Below, piece by piece: positions 1 to 9,923 of a DNA stretch of 64,000 bases. A program made the position numbers and the translations under genes. The notes under the pieces are model-generated. The model saw nothing but the letters and a program-made list of their open reading frames with translations, ran no database searches and was not told where the DNA came from. Location: the NCBI GenBank assembly GCA_028753945.1, contig JAPNXP010000002.1:620001-684000 (forward strand). Direction: 5' to 3'. This DNA comes from Hexactinellida sp. DTS-2022. Lineage: Eukaryota > Porifera > Hexactinellida. Position 1 is the stretch's first letter. Every line of letters starts with the position of its first letter.

Positions 1-2
1 TA

Positions 3-1259
3 TTCCTGGTTATATTTATAATCCTGTGGTTTTTGGTGTTTATGCACTCAATGCACCGAAATAAATCCATGCAGAAGACGCTAGAAGATAGACTAGCTAA
101 CATGGATAGGAAATTGGAAGGAAACTTACAACTAAACTTGAGTGAGATTTATAAGAAGTGGTCTGACACAGAACAGAAAGTACTGAGAATCGAGGAAAAG
201 CTTTTCAGTCAAACTGAGCCTCAAATCCAGACCAAGCGCAAAACCCCTTACACACACAAGATAGCTATCCTTATAATAGCCTGCAACAGAGTAGAGGTGA
301 AATCAATAATCCAACAAAGCATTGAATTCTCGCAGGATAGGAATATCTTCCCACTATTCGTGAGCCAGGATTGCGGTGACCTCGCTACCCAGCGCGTCAT
401 ACAAACATTCCGATCTCAGCTGACTTATCTGGAGCACAAGAACACCACCGAGATAGAAGTGGGCCCGAGACAGACTCACCTCCTTGGCTACTACAAAATA
501 TCGCGGCACTACAAGTGGGCTATAGACCAGGTGTTCGCAGCAAACAAACAGATCGACAGTCTGGTTATCCTAGAAGATGACATGATGATTAGTTTTGACT
601 TCTTCAGCTATTTCAAAGCTATGCGGCCTCTGCTGGACATCGACGAGACTGTCTGGTGCATCAGTGCCTGGAACGACAACGGGAGGGTCGGTCTGGTGTC
701 GGACAACTCTCTCTTCTACCGAACGGACTTCATGCCTGGTCTGGGGTGGATGCTGGCTCGCCCTGTCTGGCAGGAGCTGCGCGCTAAGTGGCCGCCCGCC
801 TTCTGGGACGACTGGATGCGGGGTAACGAGGTCCGCAGGAACAGGGTCTGCATCCGACCTGAGGTCTCCCGCACCAAACTGTACGTGCAGAAGGGCGTAT
901 CCGGGGGTCTATTCTTCGACAAGTTCTACAAATTCTGGGCTCTGAATGACCAGCCGTTCGACTTCGACTCCTTCGACATAAACACTCTCACAAAGGTTCG
1001 ATACGACCAGACCTACTTCCAAAGAATAGCGGAAGCGAAGACTATATACGCCAGTGATCTCACCCAGGCGAGCCTAGAGCCCTCAGTGGAGTACAAGATA
1101 CTCTACAGAGACTACCAGGAGTACAAGCGACTAGCCATAATGTTTGGGTTGATGGATGACGAGAGGGGAGGGGTCCTCAGGACGGCTTATCACGGGGTTG
1201 TGTCCTTCTTCTATTCCAGCACTCACGTGCATCTGGTGCCGACAGAACTGGTGACGTAA
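3..1259 (+). CDS. MGAT1: Alpha-1,3-mannosyl-glycoprotein 2-beta-N-acetylglucosaminyltransferase (GnT-I), 5' partial
   Basis: This Golgi enzyme adds the first GlcNAc to the Man5 N-glycan core and so opens the way to complex N-glycans. The frame is open to the left edge, so the start codon lies outside the window. The first visible residues (FLVIFIILWFLVF) are a hydrophobic signal anchor, followed by a charged stem and then the catalytic domain. The metal-binding EDD motif (ILEDDM) lies near 570-585. The strongly conserved GnT-I block 'PAFWDDWMR' and the C-terminal 'GLMDDERGGV...HVHLVP' are both present. The visible part has no intron. The close relative POMGNT1 is less likely because the WDDW block and the C-terminal end follow GnT-I. 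Identification is from family knowledge. Confidence 0.88.
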   Translation, partial: FLVIFIILWFLVFMHSMHRNKSMQKTLEDRLANMDRKLEGNLQLNLSEIYKKWSDTEQKVLRIEEKLFSQTEPQIQTKRKTPYTHKIAILIIACNRVEVKSIIQQSIEFSQDRNIFPLFVSQDCGDLATQRVIQTFRSQLTYLEHKNTTEIEVGPRQTHLLGYYKISRHYKWAIDQVFAANKQIDSLVILEDDMMISFDFFSYFKAMRPLLDIDETVWCISAWNDNGRVGLVSDNSLFYRTDFMPGLGWMLARPVWQELRAKWPPAFWDDWMRGNEVRRNRVCIRPEVSRTKLYVQKGVSGGLFFDKFYKFWALNDQPFDFDSFDINTLTKVRYDQTYFQRIAEAKTIYASDLTQASLEPSVEYKILYRDYQEYKRLAIMFGLMDDERGGVLRTAYHGVVSFFYSSTHVHLVPTELVT

Positions 1260-1301
1260 CTAGTTAATGACTCTCTGTAGTAACACAATGTTCATATTTT
1301 T

Positions 1302-1307
1302 AATAAA
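1302..1307 (+). terminator. Polyadenylation signal of MGAT1
   Basis: An AATAAA hexamer lies 43 bases after the MGAT1 stop codon, at the usual position for a 3' end signal. It is seen directly; its use is inferred. Confidence 0.55.
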
Positions 1308-1340
1308 GGCCATTTCAATATTATAGTATTACTTTGGTAG

Positions 1341-1517
1341 GAGATATACTGGGATAACTTCGTTATATTCAATGCTTGGGACCTCTATATACTCTAAATA
1401 GTGTATAGATTTCGTACTTTGGACTATTCGATATAGTCAACTCTCGTTATAACGAAGTGCTTGGGACTTAATTTACATTTCGTTATATCCGACTTCGTTA
1501 TAACGGGATTTTACTGT
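1341..1517. repeat. Diverged MITE cluster, CGTTATAACGAAG subfamily
   Basis: Two related stretches carry the motifs 'TCGTTATAACGAAG' and 'GTGCTTGGGAC'. The cleaner unit (about 1435-1516) runs from 'AACTCTCGTTATAACGAAG' to the inverted 'CTTCGTTATAACGGGA' and ends in 'TTTACTGTA'. A sister copy lies near 7359-7516. The ends resemble short pogo-type elements. Confidence 0.6.
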
Positions 1518-1971
1518 ACATCTGACAGAATTTAAGCCTAAACACCCGGCCTCACGTGTACAACTTTCAGAAAGATTAATAAATTACAGTATTTTATTCT
1601 CAAAAGATCATTACATGTACAATCTGTATACTATGTCAATTGTACATCTATAAACTATACATTGTTGTTATATTAATAGCCAACGATTATTAGCCAGTAG
1701 GGACGTTCATGATATGTGTAGATTAAAATGAGAAGCAAATCAAACTGGGCTTAATATAAATTAAATTAACTTTCTCTTAAAATACGAATATAGCGGTTTC
1801 GTAATGAGCGATTACATAGCGATTAAATTTGCTTAATAATGGATTAGACCACGCAACAATGAAATTGATCCTTAACTAGCTCAATAATATGCTCATTAAA
1901 AAAACTATACTCTGATCAAGTTACAAGAATGAATAGTGCAATTAACAAATAGTCCATTTAATCCAATTCAA
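1518..1971. other. Intergenic, AT-rich, promoter region of TRAF gene
   Basis: No coding potential or repeat was recognised. It is AT-rich with no clear core promoter motif that I would defend, and presumably holds the 5' UTR of the TRAF gene. Confidence 0.4.
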
Positions 1972-3384
1972 ATGGCTTCAAAGCCCAAACGAATGTCGGC
2001 CAATATCTACCAAGATAATTTGGTTGAAGACGACCTTGAGGATCTAATGTATCTCACAACAAAGTCAGGACACGGTGGTTACAACCCTAGCTATTTCTAC
2101 AACGAACCGAGTGCAAGCAAGAAGATACCTATTTGCTGTAGCTGTAATGGAATAGTCAGAGAGTCGCATAAAGTCGTGGAGTGCGATCATGTTTTTTGTA
2201 AAAAGTGCTTGGATAATCTAGCTAGTTGCCCTGATGACGGTCAGGTATTTCAGGATATCAAAATTGAAAAACTGAAGCAAGTAGATAAGCATATTCTCCA
2301 ACGCAAAATACACTGTCCCTTAGCTCAAAGGAATTGCGACTGGAGAGGAAAACTTAGCGAGTTAGAAGGCCATATTAAGCGGTGTCCATTTATACAAATT
2401 AGGTGTCATAATGGTTGTCCAATCGTGTACCCCCGAATCGAGCACGAAAGCCACGAGGCCTCGTGTACCGAGAAAGAACAGGAGTGTCGCTACTGTCGCC
2501 AGATAATGGCTGGCAGAGAACTGGTTGTGCATGAAAGTAGGGAATGCCCGGAGACGCCATTGGAGTGTCCACATAACTGCGCGAAGGGTACAATCCCGCG
2601 GAGAGAGTACGAAGAGCATGTCACCGAGAAGTGTCTGTCTATGATTCTACAGTGTCCGTACCTTAAGTACGGGTGCTACACGGCCCTTATGAAAGAGGAA
2701 ATGGACATGCACGTGGAGAAAGAGCAGAGCAGACATCTAGGCTACATGTGCGACAAGGTCTCACAGCTGGAGAGTGAAAACGAGAACGCAATGAAGAGGA
2801 TCGAGGAACTAACAGCTGATAACGAGGCTCAAAAGTCGTTCAACGAACAAGTAGACTCTGGTCTACATCTGCTAGAAGATAAGTTGATGATTCTATCCCT
2901 CACCACGAGTACTATACTACAAGATGCATCCTCCTGCAATGGTGTACTGACATGGCATGTGCCTACCATAAAAACTAAGTGGAATAAAAATGAACTGAAA
3001 CTAACCACTAAACCCCTTTACTCCGGTCCGAAAGGCTACAAGTTTGTAATGGAGATAGATTGCTGTGTGAAGGAAGATACGAATTACCTTTCAGTGTTCG
3101 TTAGGCCGATGCGAGGCGCATACGATTTAATGCTGATCTGGCCGTTTACAGGAAAGTTTGTATTTTCTGTATTAAACCAGTTTGATGATGACCCATATAC
3201 CCGAACGCTAGTGCTCGATGAAAAGTTATATTTCGACCGAGTTGAACAAGACCCAGCGCCTGAAAGATTAGGCATTGAGGATTTTATAACTGACAAGAAG
3301 ATATACGGTTATACGAGATATGGGGGAGTGTATCTGAGGGTCCAGATATTCCCAAAGTTTGTGCTTCCTCTATGGTTAATTTAG
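1972..3384 (+). CDS. TRAF-family RING/MATH adaptor protein
   Basis: This is a probable cytoplasmic signalling adaptor and E3 ligase of the TNF-receptor-associated factor type. Order of domains in the 470-aa protein: a RING-like finger near residues 54-90 (CCSC, then CDHVFCKKC, then CPDD, with Asp at the last ligand position), several TRAF-type zinc fingers with repeated C/H pairs to about 250, a coiled coil around 250-305, and a C-terminal MATH/TRAF-C domain containing 'GYKFVMEID'. The start is the first ATG in frame; the open frame extends slightly further upstream without an ATG. There are no introns. The RING-fingers-coil-MATH order fits TRAF4/TRAF6-like proteins, but I cannot assign a specific orthologue. 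Confidence 0.85.
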   Translation: MASKPKRMSANIYQDNLVEDDLEDLMYLTTKSGHGGYNPSYFYNEPSASKKIPICCSCNGIVRESHKVVECDHVFCKKCLDNLASCPDDGQVFQDIKIEKLKQVDKHILQRKIHCPLAQRNCDWRGKLSELEGHIKRCPFIQIRCHNGCPIVYPRIEHESHEASCTEKEQECRYCRQIMAGRELVVHESRECPETPLECPHNCAKGTIPRREYEEHVTEKCLSMILQCPYLKYGCYTALMKEEMDMHVEKEQSRHLGYMCDKVSQLESENENAMKRIEELTADNEAQKSFNEQVDSGLHLLEDKLMILSLTTSTILQDASSCNGVLTWHVPTIKTKWNKNELKLTTKPLYSGPKGYKFVMEIDCCVKEDTNYLSVFVRPMRGAYDLMLIWPFTGKFVFSVLNQFDDDPYTRTLVLDEKLYFDRVEQDPAPERLGIEDFITDKKIYGYTRYGGVYLRVQIFPKFVLPLWLI

Positions 3385-3482
3385 ACGTTTTACATTTGTT
3401 TTAAAATATTATCTGTGTATTTAGTTGTTTTGAATTATTAATCAATCTTCTAGATGGAGGTTTTATTGCTGTTTTATAAGTA

Positions 3483-3584
3483 CAGTAAACCCTCGTTAGT
3501 ACGAACACCAGGGGACAGTAGTCAATGCGTCTCTTAAGGCTTTGAAGGGGATTAAATGGTGTTCGTATTAACGAGGTTTAACTG
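3483..3584. mobile_element. Pogo-like MITE with TA flanks
   Basis: A 102-bp element runs from 'CAGTAAACCCTCGTTAGT' to the inverted end 'ATTAACGAGGTTTAACTG', flanked by TA on both sides (3481-3482, 3585-3586). The inner sequence 'GAACACCAGGGGAC' recurs in other copies of the window. TA duplication and CAG...CTG ends fit non-autonomous pogo/Tigger-type elements. Confidence 0.75.
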
Positions 3585-3862
3585 TAGTTGAGTTACCATT
3601 GAAAAGTGATTATTCACACTTAATAAGTTAAGTAATATTTAACAATAATACGTATAACAAATTTAAAGTAAAGGATGGATGTTTCATAGTATATATATTC
3701 AATTTACTCAATTGGTTCAAAATAATCGTATAAATATTCTACAGCAAATAATAAAATATACACTAAAATAATTTCTGAATAGTACAAACACAAATCAAGA
3801 AATCTATAGACCAGCCTTCTAAAAACAGCTTAAACCATTATACGCACGATGTAAAGATAAAA
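3585..3862. other. Shared 3' region between TRAF and PIK3R5-like genes
   Basis: This is AT-rich DNA between two convergent genes. No gene was recognised. It probably carries both 3' UTRs. Confidence 0.4.
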
Positions 3863-6800
3863 TTATAAATCTACAGGCCAGTAGGTCATGAAGGGAACTG
3901 ATAGCTCCTCTATCAATAGAGTTGGGCATTTGTCCATTCCTTCCATACTTCCTCTTGTTGGTCTCACCACCAAATGATTGATATTGCTATATGGATTCTC
4001 TTTGTCAATTGATACGTAAAAGCTCTCTTTCTCCATTGCTTCTATTATCATTTGCTTTACATACCAACCGGACCGCTGGTCGCTCGGCCCGTATCTCGCC
4101 TTAGAGGTGATGCCGCCCCCACTAACCTTCTCACCGACCACTGCGTGCACTTGGAATCCCGCTTGCGCCGGGTTGGCTGCCCACAAGTCTCCGGGTTTCG
4201 GAATGTTGCTCGCTTTAAGCACAAAGTACCTCTGAAACGGGACCTCTATCTGTGGATACGGCGTCCCGTCTATTTGTATTGCGTGCAGCGTAAGTCGCAC
4301 GGAGGCCGGCTTGGGAATAGTGCCCACCTGAGTTGCCTTCTGTCCCAGGTCCCGCGTGATCAGCTCAAGACGGTGACACATGACAGACTCAATGTGCTTG
4401 CCGCGCGCGTCGATCATCTCCACATAGTAGTTGCGGACTATAATAGGCTGAGTGGCCCCGCGGGTGAAGTTGAGCACTGTGTCGCGGATGATCTTAATCG
4501 GCGAGGGCGGCAGGAGGGTTGATCTAGGCTCTCGCTTTCTCCTCAGCCGACTCTTATCGTGGTCCCCTGAGTCCTCCACATTGAGGGAGACCTGCGGGCA
4601 TATCTGCAACGCGCACTGCACCGGGAGGGCCACGTAGCTCTCGTACCAGCCGTCCAGGTGTCCGAGCAGACGCCCCATCCAGATGTCGCCCCCGCGACTC
4701 GGCTGGTTCTCGTAGAAGTACTGTGTGAGCGGGTCCTGGAGCTCCCCCATGTCCAGCCCGCTGGCGACCAGCTGCCCCTCCCCCCCACTCACGGTGTTCG
4801 CGTAGGAGAGAGGAATGTAGTAGAACACAACGTCCATGTCGGTCATCTGATGCTTCAGCTTGACGTTCAGATAAGTCTTTATTATCATCGCTACCGACTT
4901 GTCGTCTCCAGCTATCACGAGTTTTAAGACCGCGCGGCCTTCCCTCAGCTCCTTTGCTAGGATACCGCGCTTGGTCCTTGGAACGCTGTTCTGCTTAGCG
5001 CTCACGACGTACCCGAATATGTTCACGAATATGACGTCATCATCCTCCACCTCGTCGACGGACACCGGCTCCTCTCCAGGGCTCAGCTCCTCGCTGGGTC
5101 GCTTCGCCAAGGAGCCGTCCCGCTTCTTGTTCTTCTGGAAGGTCTTTATCCGGTCTGAGAGCGTCGCCTGTCGGGTGGGCGCCTGCGGAATACTGTCGCT
5201 GCCGGTCCGGTGAATAACCGTGTCTGCTCCGAAGGAATCCTTGCTCCCAAAGCCGGCCTCCACCAACAGCGACTTGGGTCTCCCGCCTCTGGTCAGTCGG
5301 CCGCCGGACACGTTGCGCACGTTGGCGCCTCCGTCCGAGAGAATCTCGTCTAGGATGTCCTCGGGGGATTTGGGCTCCATTAGGGAGTTCAGGAACTTAA
5401 CGGATATGGGTGTGTCAGGGAGGCACTCTGGGTTTAGTCCCACGAAGGGCAGCGGAGCCGAACTGTCGATGATATCGTTAATGTGTTCAATCTTATCCTC
5501 GGGGTTCTTCTCGTTGAATAGCTCTACCATCTTGCTGAGTAGAGCGGTCAGCTGTTCGTCTAGGATGTGCTTGGAGTCCAGCTGTCCCGCGTACAGGACC
5601 TCGTGCGTGCTGGTGATCAGCTCGGACAGCCAGAGGTCCAGCGTCTCGGGGCTAGCCGTCGTAAGAACCCTGTCTAGCAGAGGCAGGTCTAGCGTCAATC
5701 CTAGGATAGACACGAATGCTCGCTTCAAAATGTGAATCTTAACTTCGTCATTTTTGGGCTCGGTTTTCTTAAAAACTTCTCGGAATGAGAGAGCCTGAGG
5801 CGCTGCATAGTCTATAAGCAGGTAGATCCGCTCGTACGTGTTTATAGTGCTGCCCTTAACCTGAATGTTGTACTCACTTAGGAGTCTGTTTCTGTACGAG
5901 AAGCCGGGACAAATGCGCTCTGCGTCGATAAAGTTGAGAATATCCCTTGCGTAATGCGAGTATGGGAGGGGCCATAGGAAGAATGCGTAGACCACCTTGT
6001 AGGCTTGTTCTAGGATCTGGTTGGTGACGGATGGCGCTCGGGTTACGAACTCTCTGAACAGGTGTAGGTACGGAAGCAAGAGTTCCTTATCGTCGTGTTT
6101 AGTAGGCGCTTGTAGCGTGTTAACCCTACGCCATTGCTCCGTCGTGATATCGGCTAGACTCTGCAGCAAGAAGTTAATAGCGGACTCGTAGTTATCCGGG
6201 TTCTGCTCCAGGACGGACAGCAGCTTTATGTAGCAGAGAGAGTCGGACACGAGGCCGGTCACGCAGAGAGAGGGAGAGAAGTCTGGGAACTGGTCCCGCA
6301 TGCCGCGACGCTTGTTCTCAACGCATTGCTTGATTAGGTCGATGTGCTTATAAGCCTGCGTCTTCTGGTCTAGAGTCCCCTTACGGATAAGCTTTGGCAT
6401 GTCCATGTCATCTATCCCTCCGAATAAGGAGATCGTCTTCAACTCGAAATCTAACAGTTTCGATTCCCTGGCAGTTTTCCAGCGTGAAATTAGCGTTCCG
6501 ATCTGCCCGATATTGTAGTCCGGGTAGAATGTGACTATAAAGTACAGAGTTAGCAGCAGACGGGACCTCAGCAGAACAGTCTCCTTAGGGTCAACTTGGG
6601 GAACAGCTGATTTGTGCTTCTTGTCTTTCTCCCGCTCCTTCATAAGTGCAGAAATCCACGCTTCGAAATTAGCCTTCGTGTCACATTTGGTAATGAGTGC
6701 ATCGTAAATTTCCGGGAGCGAAGTATCAATGGGAACGCTATCTACCGTCACAATACGGCAAATAATAGATATTATGTAGGCAGTAATCTTGTCTCTGTCA

Positions 6801-6919
6801 TTGCTCATTTCTGTCCAGAAACGCTTGGTTTCTTCGTACGTGTGTTTCTTGCCATTGTAAGTAATGTATTGCTCGAAATTTCCAAAATATTCGTATAGCT
6901 TTGCTTCGTTTAGAGCCAT
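3863..6919 (-). CDS. PI3K gamma regulatory subunit p101/p84-like protein
   Basis: A 1018-aa intronless protein resembling PIK3R5/PIK3R6, the non-catalytic subunits that couple class IB PI3-kinase to G-beta-gamma. The N-terminal half (about 1-520) is a helical solenoid, including 'RLLLTLYFIVTFYPDYNIG'. A charged, Ser/Pro-rich linker follows at about 530-640. The C-terminal mixed domain (about 645-1018) holds the family-like stretch 'AVLKLVIAGDDKSVAMII' and 'MDVVFYYIPLSYANT'. The start ATG is clear (CAT at 6917-6919 on the plus strand). It faces the TRAF gene tail to tail. The GC-rich third codon positions contrast with the AT-rich surroundings and confirm real coding. The family call rests on remembered pattern similarity, not on an alignment; the alternative is an unassigned armadillo-type protein. 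Confidence 0.6.
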   Translation of the reverse strand: MALNEAKLYEYFGNFEQYITYNGKKHTYEETKRFWTEMSNDRDKITAYIISIICRIVTVDSVPIDTSLPEIYDALITKCDTKANFEAWISALMKEREKDKKHKSAVPQVDPKETVLLRSRLLLTLYFIVTFYPDYNIGQIGTLISRWKTARESKLLDFELKTISLFGGIDDMDMPKLIRKGTLDQKTQAYKHIDLIKQCVENKRRGMRDQFPDFSPSLCVTGLVSDSLCYIKLLSVLEQNPDNYESAINFLLQSLADITTEQWRRVNTLQAPTKHDDKELLLPYLHLFREFVTRAPSVTNQILEQAYKVVYAFFLWPLPYSHYARDILNFIDAERICPGFSYRNRLLSEYNIQVKGSTINTYERIYLLIDYAAPQALSFREVFKKTEPKNDEVKIHILKRAFVSILGLTLDLPLLDRVLTTASPETLDLWLSELITSTHEVLYAGQLDSKHILDEQLTALLSKMVELFNEKNPEDKIEHINDIIDSSAPLPFVGLNPECLPDTPISVKFLNSLMEPKSPEDILDEILSDGGANVRNVSGGRLTRGGRPKSLLVEAGFGSKDSFGADTVIHRTGSDSIPQAPTRQATLSDRIKTFQKNKKRDGSLAKRPSEELSPGEEPVSVDEVEDDDVIFVNIFGYVVSAKQNSVPRTKRGILAKELREGRAVLKLVIAGDDKSVAMIIKTYLNVKLKHQMTDMDVVFYYIPLSYANTVSGGEGQLVASGLDMGELQDPLTQYFYENQPSRGGDIWMGRLLGHLDGWYESYVALPVQCALQICPQVSLNVEDSGDHDKSRLRRKREPRSTLLPPSPIKIIRDTVLNFTRGATQPIIVRNYYVEMIDARGKHIESVMCHRLELITRDLGQKATQVGTIPKPASVRLTLHAIQIDGTPYPQIEVPFQRYFVLKASNIPKPGDLWAANPAQAGFQVHAVVGEKVSGGGITSKARYGPSDQRSGWYVKQMIIEAMEKESFYVSIDKENPYSNINHLVVRPTRGSMEGMDKCPTLLIEELSVPFMTYWPVDL

Positions 6920-7082
6920 CTAATAGTCTAATATAAATGCGATACTCTTAAAGTTATGCGTTCTTGCAAATAAACACAAACGGTGCTGTTAAAAATTAAT
7001 ATTATTGAGATTGCTTAATAAATAATCCAGAACAAATTGAATAAACAAACTGGTGTCTAACACAAAATAATTAATTAAAATC

Positions 7083-9923
7083 TCAGCTATTCTTTAGTAT
7101 ATCATCGATTGCCCTTTGAGAACATTTAAATTTAGCTGTGTCACTTGAGGTGCCCTGGTCTGTATATTTCTTACTATCCACTTGTATTATGCAAGTGTGA
7201 AGACCAGTATCTGCTTTCGTCACTCTATACGGCTGTACAAATAAATACAAACAGTTTGCTTGGCTTTATGTGAATATAAAGGAAACATGGACTAACCCTC
7301 GATTTATAATTTCATTTGATTAAATTAAACTGGTTATATTGTCACAACAAGCCAGATACAGTAAACTCTCGTTATAACGAAGTGCTTAGGACCTGTAAAT
7401 TCCTTCGTTATAAGCGGATAATAATTAATGCATATTGTGCTCTGGGGGAAATATCCATTACGTTAACTTATAAGCGGGTATTTCGTTATATCCGACTTCG
7501 TCATAACGGGAGTTTAGTTCACAGTTCACTGTAATAGTCATTATAACTTACTGTATATCAATATAGTTATTCGGCTTGAGTTCGTAGAGATGACCAACTG
7601 GGTTCTTAGGAATGTTGTTTGCTATTTGATCTAAACAGCACATTCATTAAAGCATTTTAATTAATAATATTATAATGATTAAAGTAGAGTTAACAAACAA
7701 CAGTAGAACCTCGTTAGTACGAACACCAGTGGACCGTCAAAATGCATTAGCCTTATCCAGAATTGGTACATATTAACCAATATCAATGTATTAAAAAGAT
7801 ATTGAAGGTGACTGAAATAGTGTTCGTATTAACGAGGTTCTACTGTGTATAATTATTTACCAATGATTGGCTTGAAAATGGGACCGAACACATCCCAAGT
7901 AGCGTCCAATGAGAATCCAGAGTCTATGAATACAGCCGCTACAACCGCCTCTATGAGATCGCCCAGGGGCTTAGGGTATTTAACTCGCAAATAGTCAACA
8001 ATCTAAACAACATATACAACTTATAATACAGTAGATGTCGGATATAATAACACCCGTTATAAGAACATGCCGGGTATAAGAACATTCTACTGGAAAACGG
8101 TTGCAATATACCCCTTATAATTTATGCCGGTTATAAGAACATTATATGCAGTTTCCGACGATGTTCTTATACCGGCATCCACTGTATTAGAGCCTTCTTA
8201 TGAAAAACACATTTTCGATATAAAAACCCGCTTACCAAAGGTGAATTTGGATGTTAAGAAATTACCGTGTCAGTGCATGAAAATTATATTAGAGAAGGTG
8301 TTGGCCGATCTAAGAAATTCCTACTTCTTATTGTATGGATACATATATAAACGTACATGAAAGTTTTTATTGTATTTCTTCTCCTCGTTGTATTCTTTAT
8401 CAGACTTTTCAATGCAACTTCTCAACTTATCATTTGAGAGAATACAGATAAACCATTTGTTCTCCAGGGAAATAGAACTGAGACGGGAATTGTTAACGAT
8501 AGATTGTCTAAGTCGGCTCAGCTGATCCGGTAAATAATGCTTGTACTTTTGGTAGATGTATACAGAGATGAAATAATCCAGAATGGCATCTCCTAGGAAC
8601 TCAAGCCGCTGGTAGCTAGGCCTACATTCAAAATTGGTTAATAAAGAGCATCCTTATATGTAGACGGTCTATTTCTAGACTGTCTATAAAAGCCCATAAA
8701 AATAAGCAAAAAATTTGTAGACCGTCTATAGATTCTGTAGACCACTTGCCCTGCTTTTTATGGGTAATACTAATGTATATGTAAGAAAACCTGGTCTAGA
8801 AATAGACGGTCTACATATAAGATATCTCGTCAAGATTAATAAATTAGGTGCGTAAAAGTCAATTGAAATACAGTAGACTCTCCGGGGACCGGAAATTTGT
8901 ACGAATTATTCATAATCAGTATAAACTGGTGTCAGTAAGTAGTAAAGGCTTTGAAGGAGAAATTGTGTAAGTATTACCCGGAATTTCCAAGTAATATTTA
9001 CATACTAAAGATAATTAATGTATTGTATTATGTTAGTTATATAGTCTCACCTTGGTTGGTCTGTGGGTGTAATTTTAAGTGGATAGGAAGGGTGCGTGAA
9101 GGCTTCGATTAATAAAGAAATATTTTCGAACTTATAATATAGAACTTTGTCTTGAAATTTGAGAATGTTAACGAAAAACTGTCTTGGTAGATCACTCACG
9201 TCTTTTTCAGAAAACTCCAAATGAAATTCATAAAATTTGTAGTCAGCTGCAAAATGAGCGAAAGCATTCGGGGGATTAAAAAAGTGTCCCATTTCTTTGT
9301 CATGTTTGCTCCGAGTGGGATCTATAGCTTGCCCCCTACAGTTTATTCCCATGTCGAGGTAAGATACGAATCTCAGTCCCTGTTGAATGCCGCCTGAACA
9401 CACATACGAACTCAGCACTGCCTCGATGCAATCAGCTGATGTCTTATCACTGAACTGTTGGAAGCGAAACGGCAGATGCAGACTAGCTTGTGTGTCTGGC
9501 TTGAAAGTTCTAGAACAGACACTCTCTGATAATATTAAAAGGCCATCCGATGTAGCTAGCTTCTCTTTTCCAGGGCTTATTTTCTCAATTAAGTCTAATG
9601 GAGTTGGTTAATCAAATTAGTGAGATTTCTGTCATTAAATGCTTACTTACCAGATAAAGTGCTCGTGATGAAATTGTACGCAGGTGGGAAATACGTTTTC
9701 CTGACTTGAAAGTGCTCGACTCTCATTATATGCACCATAGCCTTCTTAACAGCAACCCAGTGAAGTGTGTCATTCGACACAAACTTAGCTCTTAAGCAAG
9801 AAAGGTCGCCTTCACTCCTCAAGCTGGATTGTGTGAAAACGTGGAGAGTTATGAACAGTTTAAGGAGGCTGTCACCAATGAATTCCTGGCGCTCATAGTT
9901 AATTAGGTCACCAGCAGAAGGGG
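7083..9923 (-). CDS. DICER1: Dicer exons 13-18: RNase IIIa, RNase IIIb and dsRBD
   Basis: Exon 13 (9651-9923) starts RNase IIIa with '[13 protein letters not shown]'. Exon 14 (9051-9594) holds its second acidic block '[12 protein letters not shown]' and opens RNase IIIb ('EAFTHPSYP'). Exon 15 (8357-8621) gives '[15 protein letters not shown]'. Exon 16 (7861-8002) gives '[18 protein letters not shown]'. Exon 17 (7552-7630) starts the dsRBD ('[16 protein letters not shown]'). Exon 18 (7083-7263) finishes it and ends in TGA. Exons 16-17 meet in phase 1. The 17-18 junction is the least certain: the acceptor at 7263/7264 (ATAAAG) is poor but is the only one nearby that keeps the frame. A readthrough stop just after exon 16 (Gly-Lys-stop) would otherwise end the protein without a dsRBD. 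Confidence 0.8.

Noticed and set aside
4052..5735. Several plus-strand frames opposite the PIK3R5-like gene
   Set aside because: They overlap each other and the strong minus-strand coding sequence; composition is that of antisense shadows.
8124..8360. Separate small plus-strand gene
   Set aside because: The frame runs through a MITE and antisense to Dicer exon 15; no domain or coding bias.
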